Shown here: piece by piece, positions 35,882 through 44,890 of the stretch
Layout: every line of letters starts with the position of its first letter
Position numbering within the stretch: the stretch's first letter is position 1
Assembly: GCA_019352875.1 (NCBI GenBank)
Contig: JAAAFW010000015.1
Coordinates: forward strand, 1,342,583 to 1,406,582
DNA length: 64,000 nucleotides
From: Pedobacter cryoconitis
Lineage (GTDB): Bacteria > Bacteroidota > Bacteroidia > Sphingobacteriales > Sphingobacteriaceae
Direction: 5' to 3'
Program-made: the position numbers and the translations under genes
The notes under the pieces: model-generated
What the model saw: only the letters and a program-made list of their open reading frames with translations
Database searches by the model: none
What the model was told of the DNA's origin: nothing

Positions 35882-37420
35882 ATGAATTCAAATATCAAAC
35901 CCAATTTAACTGATCAGGTGCTTCTGGAAAAAGTAGTGGAAGCAGCGAATACAGGTATCGTAATCACCGATAATCTATTGCCTGATAACCCTATCATTTA
36001 CTGCAATCCTGCATTTGAGCGGCTTTCTGGCTACAGTCGCGAAGAAATCATTGGACATAATTGTCGCTTTTTGCAAAATCAGGATCGTAAACAGGATTCC
36101 CGGAAAACTGTGCGTGAAGCAATAGCCAGAGGAGAGAGCTGCATGGTTGAATTTAGAAACTACAATAAAAGTGGAGAGCTATTTTACAATGAATTATATC
36201 TTTCTGCCGTAAAGGATGATAAGGGATGTGTGACTAATTTTATTGGAATCCAGAATGACATTACTGTCAGAAGAAAAGCTGAACAGGCTTTACAGTTAAA
36301 TTATGATGAGACAGACCGTAAAGTCATCGAGCGAACCCGGATGTTGAAAGAGAATGAAGAATACCTTTCCAGTATTGTTGAAACAATAAGAGAGAGTTTG
36401 CTTGTGATGGATAAGGATTACCACATTCTGAGCGCAAACAGCCATTTCCTAAATACATTTAAGGTATCGATTAGTGAAACCAGAGGTAAAATGCTTTATG
36501 AGTTAGGGAATGGACAATGGGACATACCTGAGCTTAGAAAGATGATGCTGGAAATACTTCCTACAAACAATCCTGTACTGGATTATGAAGTAGAGCATGA
36601 GTTTCCGCATATAGGAAAAAAGCTGATGTTGCTGAATGCACATCGGATTGAGCTGGAGGGGCAGTTTAAGGACAGGATACTATTGGCCATTGAAGATATT
36701 ACTGAGCGTAAAGCGATAGAACAGCGAAAAGATGATTTTCTATCCATTGCGAGCCATGAATTGAAGACACCACTGACGACTGTGCTGGGTTACGTGCAAA
36801 TGATGCAACGCCTGATGCCGGAAAATGTAAGTGATAAGTTCAGATCGGTAGTTGACAAAACTGGTGTCTATGTCGATCGGTTAAATCAGTTATTGGCGGA
36901 ACTACTCGACGTTTCCCGAATACAAACTGGTAATCTGGAATTGCATATGGATCCATTTGATTTCGATAAAATGGTAATGGATACTATTGATGGTTTAAAA
37001 GCTGCCACACCGGGTTATAATATTATTTTAAAAGGTAGCGTAGGGGTTACCTTTAATGGCGACGAAATGCATTTGATCCAGGTTCTGACTAACCTGATCA
37101 GTAACGCCATTAAATATTCACCCGAATCACATGAAGTTGAGGTCTATATCTCTAAAGTAAGTAACTTTGTCAAAGTTTCTGTGAAAGACAATGGTATGGG
37201 GATCAAGGAAGGAGAACTGAGAAAAATATTTGAACGGTTTTATCGTGTAGGTGAAATACAGAAACGTTACCCTGGAATGGGAATTGGTTTGTATATATGT
37301 GATCAGATAGTTAAAAATCATGGTGGTACACTATGGGCTGAGAGCAAAATAGGAGAAGGCTCAGTTTTTAGTTTTACCTTACCGATAGAGAATTATAAAG
37401 GAGAGGTGAGCAATGGGTAA
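35882..37420 (+). CDS. LOV-domain (blue-light) sensor histidine kinase
   Basis: This 512-residue soluble kinase has an N-terminal LOV photosensor (about residues 14-130). Its flavin-adduct motif GHNCRFLQ contains Cys-61. Gln-65, Asn-93 (RNYNKSG), Asn-103 (FYNEL) and the signalling Gln-124 (FIGIQNDIT) that contact FMN are all present. A short helix and a second PAS domain (about 162-280) follow. The HisKA domain SIASHELKTPLTT has His-292, and the HATPase carries NLISNAIKYSPES and GMGIGLYICDQI. Blue light should form a Cys-FMN adduct and alter autophosphorylation. The 3' end overlaps the next gene, a response regulator. Confidence 0.93.
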   Translation: MNSNIKPNLTDQVLLEKVVEAANTGIVITDNLLPDNPIIYCNPAFERLSGYSREEIIGHNCRFLQNQDRKQDSRKTVREAIARGESCMVEFRNYNKSGELFYNELYLSAVKDDKGCVTNFIGIQNDITVRRKAEQALQLNYDETDRKVIERTRMLKENEEYLSSIVETIRESLLVMDKDYHILSANSHFLNTFKVSISETRGKMLYELGNGQWDIPELRKMMLEILPTNNPVLDYEVEHEFPHIGKKLMLLNAHRIELEGQFKDRILLAIEDITERKAIEQRKDDFLSIASHELKTPLTTVLGYVQMMQRLMPENVSDKFRSVVDKTGVYVDRLNQLLAELLDVSRIQTGNLELHMDPFDFDKMVMDTIDGLKAATPGYNIILKGSVGVTFNGDEMHLIQVLTNLISNAIKYSPESHEVEVYISKVSNFVKVSVKDNGMGIKEGELRKIFERFYRVGEIQKRYPGMGIGLYICDQIVKNHGGTLWAESKIGEGSVFSFTLPIENYKGEVSNG

Positions 37421-37769
37421 AAAGATTATGATCTGTGATGACGACAATGGAATATTGGAGATGATGGAGATGATCATTGAGGAGTTTGGTTTCGAGGTGT
37501 TTACGGAAGCTAACAGTGTAAATGTTTTAAGGCGGCTTGAATCAGAAAAGCCCGATTTACTACTGCTGGATATCTGGATGCCTGTTCTTTCGGGAGACCA
37601 GGTTTTAAAGACGATTAAAGCAGATCCGAAGTTTTCAGCTTTGCCGGTAATTATGTATTCAGCAAGTGCAGAAGGACACCTGATTGCTGAGAAATCAGGT
37701 GCCACTGATTACATCGCCAAGCCATTCGATATGAATGACCTGGAAGCTAAAATAACGGCACTGTTATAA
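37413..37769 (+). CDS. Single-domain response regulator (CheY-like)
   Basis: This 118-residue receiver domain has no output domain. Acidic residues Asp-10 and Asp-11, the phospho-acceptor Asp-53 (LLLLDIWMP), Ser-83 and Lys-103 (YIAKPFD) complete the active site. The gene overlaps the LOV kinase gene by 8 bp, so it is the probable phosphorylation partner. Without a DNA-binding domain it must signal by protein contact or pass phosphate on, perhaps to a phosphorelay that includes the kinase encoded 39 bp downstream. Confidence 0.93.
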   Translation: MGKKIMICDDDNGILEMMEMIIEEFGFEVFTEANSVNVLRRLESEKPDLLLLDIWMPVLSGDQVLKTIKADPKFSALPVIMYSASAEGHLIAEKSGATDYIAKPFDMNDLEAKITALL

Positions 37770-37808
37770 AATGTTTTATTCATTTGCTACTGCTTAATTT
37801 AGACTTAA

Positions 37809-38870
37809 ATGGAAATCGAATTACAGCCGGATGCCGCTTATCCTTTTGGTCCAAACATTCATTTTGCGTATCAGGTTGATACTGCAGAATTGCTCTATCT
37901 GCATGCTGATTTTAATTGGGTTATTGAACCCCAGGAAGGTCTGGAGTTGAGGGAGTTACTTGCGTCCAAAATTCATCATGAGGATTTGATAGAACTTAAA
38001 ACTACTTTTTATAAGGCTGTAAGTGGACTATTCAATGGAAGTGTGAAAATAAAGCTCAGTACACCCCTTCGGTATCGTTGGCTACAGGTCTGTCCATTTA
38101 TTGCCCGGCAGCTGGAGAGTGGTATTTTATTCGGAAACATAACTGAAATCACAGACGAAATTGCTAATAATGAGATTATTGCGCGTTATGCGAACAAGAA
38201 GAACTCTATATTGCATATGCTTGCACACGACCTGCGGGGACCATTGAACATAGCTAAGTCTGTTACAAAATTAATAGATGGTGAAATGGGTAAACCTGAG
38301 TTACATCAAAAGACTCAATACATTGCCGGAATTCTTCAGCAGGCAATTAACTTGATTGCCGATTTAGTAAACAGAGAATTTCTTGAAACAACTGAAGTGG
38401 TTTTGGTGAAGAAAAAGGTAGACATTGTGTGTAAACTTAATGAATATCTTGAGGAATGCAGAAGGTCGGAAGATTTAGCCGAGCGCAGTTTCATCTTATT
38501 AAGATCACATGACGAAATATTTATCGAATTAGATGATGCAAAGTTTATGCAAATTGTAAATAATTTGGTCTCCAACGCCTTAAAATTCACAGCCCCATCC
38601 GGTGAGATCATTGTAGAAGTGATAGACGCCGGAGATGAGGTTAAATTTAGTTTTTCTGATAATGGTATAGGTATTCCAAAGGCTCACATCGAGGAAGTTT
38701 TTGATGAATTTACTGCCGCACGCCGGCCCGGGTTGAATGGTGAACCTACTTTGGGACTTGGCTTGTCGATTGTTAAAACTATTGTCGGCTGGCATGGTGG
38801 AACGATTTGGTGCGACAGTGAAGAAGGTTCCGGTACTACCTTCCATTTTACACTCCCAAAAAGTGGTTGA
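37809..38870 (+). CDS. Sensor histidine kinase (third gene of the LOV cluster)
   Basis: This 353-residue soluble kinase has an N-terminal PAS-like region (about 20-115) with no recognised cofactor motif. The HisKA domain ILHMLAHDLRGPLNIAKS has His-140. The HATPase carries NNLVSNALKFTAPSG, FSDNGIGIPKAHIEEVFDEF and GLGLSIVKTI. It begins 39 bp after the response regulator and is probably in the same operon. It could act on the same receiver as the LOV kinase, giving a second input. Its N-terminal region lacks the Cys-containing LOV motif, so it is not itself a LOV photosensor. Confidence 0.9.
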   Translation: MEIELQPDAAYPFGPNIHFAYQVDTAELLYLHADFNWVIEPQEGLELRELLASKIHHEDLIELKTTFYKAVSGLFNGSVKIKLSTPLRYRWLQVCPFIARQLESGILFGNITEITDEIANNEIIARYANKKNSILHMLAHDLRGPLNIAKSVTKLIDGEMGKPELHQKTQYIAGILQQAINLIADLVNREFLETTEVVLVKKKVDIVCKLNEYLEECRRSEDLAERSFILLRSHDEIFIELDDAKFMQIVNNLVSNALKFTAPSGEIIVEVIDAGDEVKFSFSDNGIGIPKAHIEEVFDEFTAARRPGLNGEPTLGLGLSIVKTIVGWHGGTIWCDSEEGSGTTFHFTLPKSG

Positions 38871-38930
38871 GGGCCGATTGAAGCATTCAAGAAAAATCTA
38901 CCGTTTACATTTTTATATATGGGCTGACAT

Positions 38931-41468
38931 TTAGGTAATTGCCTGGTTCATTTTTCGGTAAAACCAGCGTTTGGCCAGCTCGGCACTTACGAGATATAGA
39001 ATGATAATTAGCATCATCCATCCATAGTAGGAGAGTGGTAAACGGGTAAAACCGAACCAAAGTGACATTGGCGTCAAAGGAAGCAACAATACAAGGAATA
39101 AAACGGCAATAGTTGCAATGAGCAGATATTTACCTGGCAGGCTTTTAAAGAACGGTAAACGGGTACGTACCACCAGCACAATCAGTGTTGCGGAAATCAC
39201 TGATTCAACGAACCAGCCAGTCTGAAATGTGTGTTCATCTGCATGAAATACATACAAAAGGACACCAAAAGTCAGATAGTCAAATACCGAACTGATCAGG
39301 CCGAAAGTAATCATGAATCGCTTAATAAATCCGAGGTCCCAACGTTGTGGTGACTGAATATTTATAGCATCTACTCTGTCGGTAGCAATCGTCATTTCCG
39401 GGAAGTCGGTTAGCAGGTTGGTTAGTAAGATCTGCTTTGGTAATAAGGGTAGGAAATTTAGGAATAAGGAGGCGCCTGCCATGCTGAACATATTACCGAA
39501 ATTGGCACTCGTAGCCATGAAAATATATTTCATCGTATTGGCAAAGGTTTTGCGACCTTCTATTACGCCATCAATAAGTACGTCCAGATCACGACTTAAC
39601 AGAACAATGTCTGCCGCCTCCTTTGCGACATCTACCGCGGTATCTACTGAAATACCCACGTCTGCTGTATGCAGCGCTGGTGCATCATTAATACCATCAC
39701 CCATAAAGCCAACCACATGTCCTGCTTTTTTTAAAGTAACAATGATACGTTCCTTTTGATTTGGCTCTACTTCTGCAAAGATATCAGTTAGTGGTGCCTG
39801 GTGCATTAAGGCGGCATTACTCATCTTCTGCATAGCTGAACCTGTTAATATTTTCGGTTTTGTCATGCCGATCTGCAGCGCAAGACTTTTTGCTACCAGT
39901 TCATTATCGCCCGTAATAATTTTGAGTTTGACACCCAGTTTATTTAGTTCAATTAATGTAGAAGCCACTCCGGGCTTTGGCGGATCAAATAAAGTTATAA
40001 AACCAAGGAAGACCATATCTTTTTCATCTTCTTTGGTGAATTCTTTGGTTTGTTCGCCAGGTTTGTAGGCAACCCCTAATGTGCGGAAACCCGCGGCGCT
40101 TAAAGTTTCATACTGAGCTAGTATAGCTTTCTTGCTCGCACCATCGAGGTCGACTACTTTGTCCGCTCCGGATTCTACTTTACTGCATATGTTAAGGATC
40201 ATAGTCAGCGCTCCTTTGCTTACTGTTAAGATCTCTTTTTCGTTTTTAAATTGTATGGTTAGTCTCTTGCGAATAAAATCATAGGGGATTTCCGTTTGAA
40301 CTTTATAAACAGTTTTTGGTCCATTATAAGCCAGACAGATCGCCGAATCGATTGGATTATGAAATCCCTGTTGAAGTGAAGCATTTAGCCAGGCATATTC
40401 AAAAACTTTCTCACTGTGCAGACCGTTGCAATCTAAAGTATCCTTTAGTTTAACTTCACCTGCAGTAATTGTGCCCGTCTTATCTGAGCATAAGATATTC
40501 ATGCTGCCAAAGTTTTGGATGGAGGACAAGCGTTTGACGATAACTTTTTGTTTAGCCATACGCCGGGCACCTGTCGCAAGGTTGACACTGATAATAGCTG
40601 GTAGCAACTGCGGTGTTAAACCTACAGCCAGTGCCAGCGAAAATAAAAAGGAATCCAGAACAGGTTTATGCAGGAATACATTAATAGCGAAAATAACAAA
40701 TACCAGCACTAGTGTAATCTCCATGAGCATGTAGCCGAATTTTCGGATGCCTTTTTCAAAATCTGTTTCCGGTGCTCTGGCCTGAAGCCCTGCTGAGATC
40801 TTCCCAAATTCCGTTCGTAACCCGGTTTTCATGACCAGTACACTGGCTTTTCCGCTGATCACATGGCTACCCATAAAAAGGGTGTTCGTCCGCCCGGCCA
40901 AAGGAGTGTCAGCTGGCAAAATGCCTGCGCTTTTTTCCACGGGGTAGGTTTCACCTGTAAAGGCGGCCTCGTCTACGAAGAGTTCCTGGGATGCCAGAAT
41001 GAGACTGTCCGCTGGTATAACATCACCAGCCGATAAAAGCACGACATCACCAGGTACAACACCCTCCAGCGGGATTTCCAATGTTTTGCCGTCACGAAGT
41101 ACTGCACAATGCAAAGCCACCATTTTTAATAGTTCAGTTACTGCATTAGCCGCGCCTCTTTCCTGCCAGAAGCCCAGCAGACTACTGATGAGTACAATTG
41201 TTAAAATAATGATAGTATCTGCAACGTCACCTAAACCGGCCGATAATAGTGCTGCCACAATTAATAAAATGGTCACGGGGCTCCTGAATTGTGAAAGGAA
41301 CAAAAATAATCCTGAAGAACGACCACTTGCCTTAACCGTATTCGGCCCGTACTGTTCCATCCTTTGAACTGCTTCCTGCTGTTTTAGACCGCTTTGATTT
41401 ACGGCTAATTGCTGACAGGCTTCTTCTATACTTAAATGCCAGAAAGGCTGGGCTGGATTACTTTGCAT
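38931..41468 (-). CDS. mgtA: Magnesium-translocating P-type ATPase (MgtA/MgtB type)
   Basis: This 845-residue P3B-type ATPase has the N-terminal cation-ATPase segment (SIEEACQQLAVNQSGLKQQEA), the actuator motif FTGETYPVEK, and the phosphorylation site CSDKTGTIT. The hinge GFMGDGINDAPALHTADVGI and about ten membrane helices follow. These proteins import Mg2+ into the cytoplasm. The gene is the last of the ackA-xfp-fba-mgtA run, 18 bp after the aldolase. The pairing with phosphoketolase is notable because xylulose/fructose phosphoketolase and acetate kinase both need Mg2+. No Mg2+ riboswitch is visible. Confidence 0.92.
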   Translation of the reverse strand: MQSNPAQPFWHLSIEEACQQLAVNQSGLKQQEAVQRMEQYGPNTVKASGRSSGLFLFLSQFRSPVTILLIVAALLSAGLGDVADTIIILTIVLISSLLGFWQERGAANAVTELLKMVALHCAVLRDGKTLEIPLEGVVPGDVVLLSAGDVIPADSLILASQELFVDEAAFTGETYPVEKSAGILPADTPLAGRTNTLFMGSHVISGKASVLVMKTGLRTEFGKISAGLQARAPETDFEKGIRKFGYMLMEITLVLVFVIFAINVFLHKPVLDSFLFSLALAVGLTPQLLPAIISVNLATGARRMAKQKVIVKRLSSIQNFGSMNILCSDKTGTITAGEVKLKDTLDCNGLHSEKVFEYAWLNASLQQGFHNPIDSAICLAYNGPKTVYKVQTEIPYDFIRKRLTIQFKNEKEILTVSKGALTMILNICSKVESGADKVVDLDGASKKAILAQYETLSAAGFRTLGVAYKPGEQTKEFTKEDEKDMVFLGFITLFDPPKPGVASTLIELNKLGVKLKIITGDNELVAKSLALQIGMTKPKILTGSAMQKMSNAALMHQAPLTDIFAEVEPNQKERIIVTLKKAGHVVGFMGDGINDAPALHTADVGISVDTAVDVAKEAADIVLLSRDLDVLIDGVIEGRKTFANTMKYIFMATSANFGNMFSMAGASLFLNFLPLLPKQILLTNLLTDFPEMTIATDRVDAINIQSPQRWDLGFIKRFMITFGLISSVFDYLTFGVLLYVFHADEHTFQTGWFVESVISATLIVLVVRTRLPFFKSLPGKYLLIATIAVLFLVLLLPLTPMSLWFGFTRLPLSYYGWMMLIIILYLVSAELAKRWFYRKMNQAIT

Positions 41469-41486
41469 AGGAATTATTTGAGATGG

Positions 41487-42518
41487 TTAAGTATTTTCCA
41501 TATCTGAAGTATAGCTTCCGCGTCTTGCCTCCGTATTGCATTGTGCCCGGTGCAGTAAAGCTTGTTGTGCTACCGCAATGTTTGAATCCTCACCATGCCA
41601 AAGTTCTAGTGCTGTTTGCTGAATAGCACGAGAGTAGGAGAAAGTCAATGCCCAGGGGAGTTGTGACTTGAAACGTACATTCATAGCGTTTAACCTCGCA
41701 GAAGCTAGCGCTGATGATTGTCCGCCAGAAAGAAATACTACTCCGGGAACTGCTGCCGGAACAACCCGTAGCAGACACTTGACCGTTGCATCGGCAACTT
41801 CTTCTACAGATGTTTGTTGTAAGCTGTCTTTTCCAGGAAGTATCATATTTGGTTTCAGAAGCATCCCTTCTAATAAGATACCCTGTAAGTTCAATTCAGC
41901 AAAAACTGTACGCAGTACTTCTTCAGTCGCTGCAGCGCAACGTTGCAGGGTATGGTTTCCGTCCATCAGTACTTCAGGTTCGATTATAGGGACTAATCCC
42001 GCTTCCTGACAAAGTGCAGCATAACGTGCCAGTGCAGAGGCATTAACGGCAATACAGGTATGGCCGGGCAATCCATCATCAATATTAAAAACCGCCCGCC
42101 ACTTTGCAAAACGGAGCCCCAGACCAGCATATTCTGCAATCCGCTCACGCAACCCGTCCAGACCTTCGGTTACTTTTTCTCCTGGATTGCCGGCCAGTGG
42201 TTTTGCCCCCATGTCAAGTTTAACCCCGGGGATAATTTTTGCAGCGGTTAATACCTTAAGCATGGGGGTACCATCTTTTGTTTGCTGCCGTATGGTCTCA
42301 TCAAATAGAATTGCCCCGCTGATATTGTTTCCGAGTCCTTTTGTACTGACGATCAATTCACGCCAGGCACGCCGGTAATCTTCTGTTTGCGGAATGCCAA
42401 TTGCTGCAAAACGCTGATTGCAGGTTCCAGTACTTTCATCCATGGCCAACAGGCCTTTATCTTCAGCCACCAGCGCTTTAGCTGTGGCAATCAGTTTTTG
42501 TACATTTAGTTGTTCCAT
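41487..42518 (-). CDS. Class I fructose-bisphosphate aldolase
   Basis: This 343-residue Schiff-base aldolase of the animal-like class I family opens with GLLAMDESTGTCNQRF. It has KWRAVFNI, the substrate-binding PIIEPEVLMDGNHTL, the Schiff-base Lys in LEGMLLKPNMILPG, and FLSGGQSSALASARLNAM. It interconverts fructose 1,6-bisphosphate with DHAP and glyceraldehyde 3-phosphate in the cytoplasm. Its start overlaps the phosphoketolase stop by 13 bp, so the two are translationally coupled. Class II enzymes are the usual housekeeping aldolases in Bacteroidota, so this may be a condition-specific isozyme. Confidence 0.93.
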   Translation of the reverse strand: MEQLNVQKLIATAKALVAEDKGLLAMDESTGTCNQRFAAIGIPQTEDYRRAWRELIVSTKGLGNNISGAILFDETIRQQTKDGTPMLKVLTAAKIIPGVKLDMGAKPLAGNPGEKVTEGLDGLRERIAEYAGLGLRFAKWRAVFNIDDGLPGHTCIAVNASALARYAALCQEAGLVPIIEPEVLMDGNHTLQRCAAATEEVLRTVFAELNLQGILLEGMLLKPNMILPGKDSLQQTSVEEVADATVKCLLRVVPAAVPGVVFLSGGQSSALASARLNAMNVRFKSQLPWALTFSYSRAIQQTALELWHGEDSNIAVAQQALLHRAQCNTEARRGSYTSDMENT

Positions 42519-44890
42519 TTCCAGTTTAGAATTTCGGGCATATCTTTGCCGTTAGCGTTGATATAATGTTTGTGTTCAGTTAGTTTGTCCTGTAGTACCT
42601 GTTTGAGGTAAACCCCTTTGCTACCAGTTTGCGACAGGCGGTCAATCACATCCATAACTAAGTGAAACCGATCCATTTCGTTTAGTACCGTCATATCAAA
42701 AGAGGTAGTGATTGTGCCTTCTTCTTTGTAGCCGCGTACGTGCATATTGGTATTGTTCGCTCTGTTATAGGTAAGGCGGTGCACCAGCCAGGGGTAGCCA
42801 TGAAATGCAAAGATCACCGGTTTATCGGTCGTAAACATTTCGTTATAATCTTTATCGGTTAATCCATGGCTATGCTCAGTACTTTTTTCCAGTTTAAACA
42901 GGTCTACAACATTAATAACCCTGACCTTTAATTCTGGGAAATGTTCTTTTAATATGGACACTGCTGCCAAAGTTTCCAGGGTGGGTACATCACCGCTACA
43001 GGCCATCACCACGTCGGGTTCACATTCCTGGTCATTGCTGGCAAAACTCCATATCCCAATACCACGCGTACAATGGGCTATGGCCTGATCCATATTCAGC
43101 CATTGAGGTGCGGGATGCTTTCCGGCTACAATTACATTCACATAATGACGGCTGCGAAGGCAATGGTCCATCACAGATAATAAACAGTTAGCATCGGGCG
43201 GTAGATAAACCCGCACAATACTCGATTTTTTGTTAACGACATGATCAATAAAACCGGGGTCCTGATGTGTGAAACCATTATGATCCTGACGCCATACTGT
43301 GGAGGTCAGTAAAATATTCAGCGAAGCGATTTTACGGCGCCAGGGCAGTTCCGAAGTAGCCTTAAGCCATTTCGCGTGTTGATTGAACATGGAGTCCACA
43401 ATATGTATAAAGGCTTCATAACAGTTAAACAGGCCGTGTCGCCCAGTCAGCAGGTATCCCTCCAGCCAACCCTCGCATTGGTGTTCGCTTAACATTTCCA
43501 TCACACTTCCGTCAGCCGAAAGAAATTCATCATGCTCAGAGATTGGGGCATTCCATTGGCGGTTGGTAGCTTCAAAGATCAGATCGAGTCGGTTCGATAC
43601 TGTCTCATCGGGACCAAAAATCCTGAAATTGCGCTTCTTCTGGTTCTCTTTGATTACATCGCGTAAAAAGCGGCCACTGACATAAGTATCACCTTCACCG
43701 TCTACTCCTGGAGATTCTACTTTTACTGCATAGTTCCGAAAGTCGGGTAGCCGCAGGTCACGCAATAAATTACCACCATTGGCATGTGGATTGGCACCCA
43801 TTCTGCGTTCGCCTTCTGGTCTCAGGGCCTGCAACTCTGGAATAAGCTTTCCTTGTTCATCAAAAAGCTCTTCCGGTTTATAGCCTTTTAGCCAGTTTTC
43901 TAATAGTTGCAAATGTTCAGGCGGAGCGGAAGACGATACCGACAGCGGTATCTGATGCGCCCGGAAATTGCCTTCGATTTTATAACCGTCGACCTCTTTA
44001 GGTCCGGTCCAGCCTTTAGGCGAGCGGAGCACGATCATTGGCCATCGCGGACGCTGCGTATTTGCATGTTCAGCATCATGTTTTATCTGCCTGATGCTGT
44101 CTACTGCGTAGTCGAGTGCTGCGGCCATATCTCGGTGCATTTGTTCTGGTTCTTCTCCCTCCACAAATATGGGATTCCATCCATAGCCACGGAATAGCTG
44201 CTCTAATTCTTCGTGACTGATCCGCGCTAGTACCGTAGGGTTTGAAATCTTGTACCCATTAAGATGAAGGATTGGTAAAACGGTTCCGTCTGTCAGAGGG
44301 TTAAGGAATTTATTAGAATGCCAGGCTGTAGCCAGGGGCCCCGTTTCTGCTTCGCCATCACCGACAACGCAGGCGACGACCAGATCTGGGTTGTCCAACA
44401 CTGCCCCAAAAGCATGACTCAGCGAATAACCAAGTTCACCACCTTCATGAATGGATCCTGGTGTTTGTGGCGAAGCATGACTGGAAATTCCACCGGGGTA
44501 AGAAAATTGGGTAAAAAGCTTTTTAAGCCCTTCTTCATCTTCAGTAATATCCGGGTAAACTTCGGTATAGGTTCCTTCCAGATATGTGCCTGCAACGACA
44601 GCTGGTCCACCATGTCCGGGCCCGGAAATATAGATCATATTCAGGTCGTATTCTTTGATAATCCGGTTAAGATGTGTGTAGATGAAGTTCTGACCGGGTG
44701 TGGTTCCCCAGTGACCAAGCAGCATATTTTTGATATGTTCAAGCTTCAGCGGCTCTTTTAACAGCGGATTGTGTCGCAGATACAGCTGCCCTACAGACAG
44801 AAAGTTGGCTGCACGCCAGTAAGCGTGCATCTGCTGGAGTAGCTGTGGGGCTAAAGGCTTGCTGTTGTTATTCGTTATTTTGGTTTCCAT
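42506..44890 (-). CDS. xfp: Xylulose-5-phosphate/fructose-6-phosphate phosphoketolase
   Basis: This 794-residue thiamine-diphosphate enzyme matches the family's usual length. It has the XFP N-terminal signature YISGPGHGGPAVVAGTYLEG, the ThDP/Mg2+ motif VVGDGEAETGPLATAW with HSNKFL, and the catalytic-loop segment WRQDHNGFTHQDPGFIDHV. It splits xylulose 5-phosphate or fructose 6-phosphate with phosphate to acetyl phosphate plus glyceraldehyde 3-phosphate or erythrose 4-phosphate. The upstream acetate kinase gene overlaps it by 23 bp and would convert acetyl phosphate to acetate and ATP. Confidence 0.96.
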   Translation of the reverse strand: METKITNNNSKPLAPQLLQQMHAYWRAANFLSVGQLYLRHNPLLKEPLKLEHIKNMLLGHWGTTPGQNFIYTHLNRIIKEYDLNMIYISGPGHGGPAVVAGTYLEGTYTEVYPDITEDEEGLKKLFTQFSYPGGISSHASPQTPGSIHEGGELGYSLSHAFGAVLDNPDLVVACVVGDGEAETGPLATAWHSNKFLNPLTDGTVLPILHLNGYKISNPTVLARISHEELEQLFRGYGWNPIFVEGEEPEQMHRDMAAALDYAVDSIRQIKHDAEHANTQRPRWPMIVLRSPKGWTGPKEVDGYKIEGNFRAHQIPLSVSSSAPPEHLQLLENWLKGYKPEELFDEQGKLIPELQALRPEGERRMGANPHANGGNLLRDLRLPDFRNYAVKVESPGVDGEGDTYVSGRFLRDVIKENQKKRNFRIFGPDETVSNRLDLIFEATNRQWNAPISEHDEFLSADGSVMEMLSEHQCEGWLEGYLLTGRHGLFNCYEAFIHIVDSMFNQHAKWLKATSELPWRRKIASLNILLTSTVWRQDHNGFTHQDPGFIDHVVNKKSSIVRVYLPPDANCLLSVMDHCLRSRHYVNVIVAGKHPAPQWLNMDQAIAHCTRGIGIWSFASNDQECEPDVVMACSGDVPTLETLAAVSILKEHFPELKVRVINVVDLFKLEKSTEHSHGLTDKDYNEMFTTDKPVIFAFHGYPWLVHRLTYNRANNTNMHVRGYKEEGTITTSFDMTVLNEMDRFHLVMDVIDRLSQTGSKGVYLKQVLQDKLTEHKHYINANGKDMPEILNWKWNN

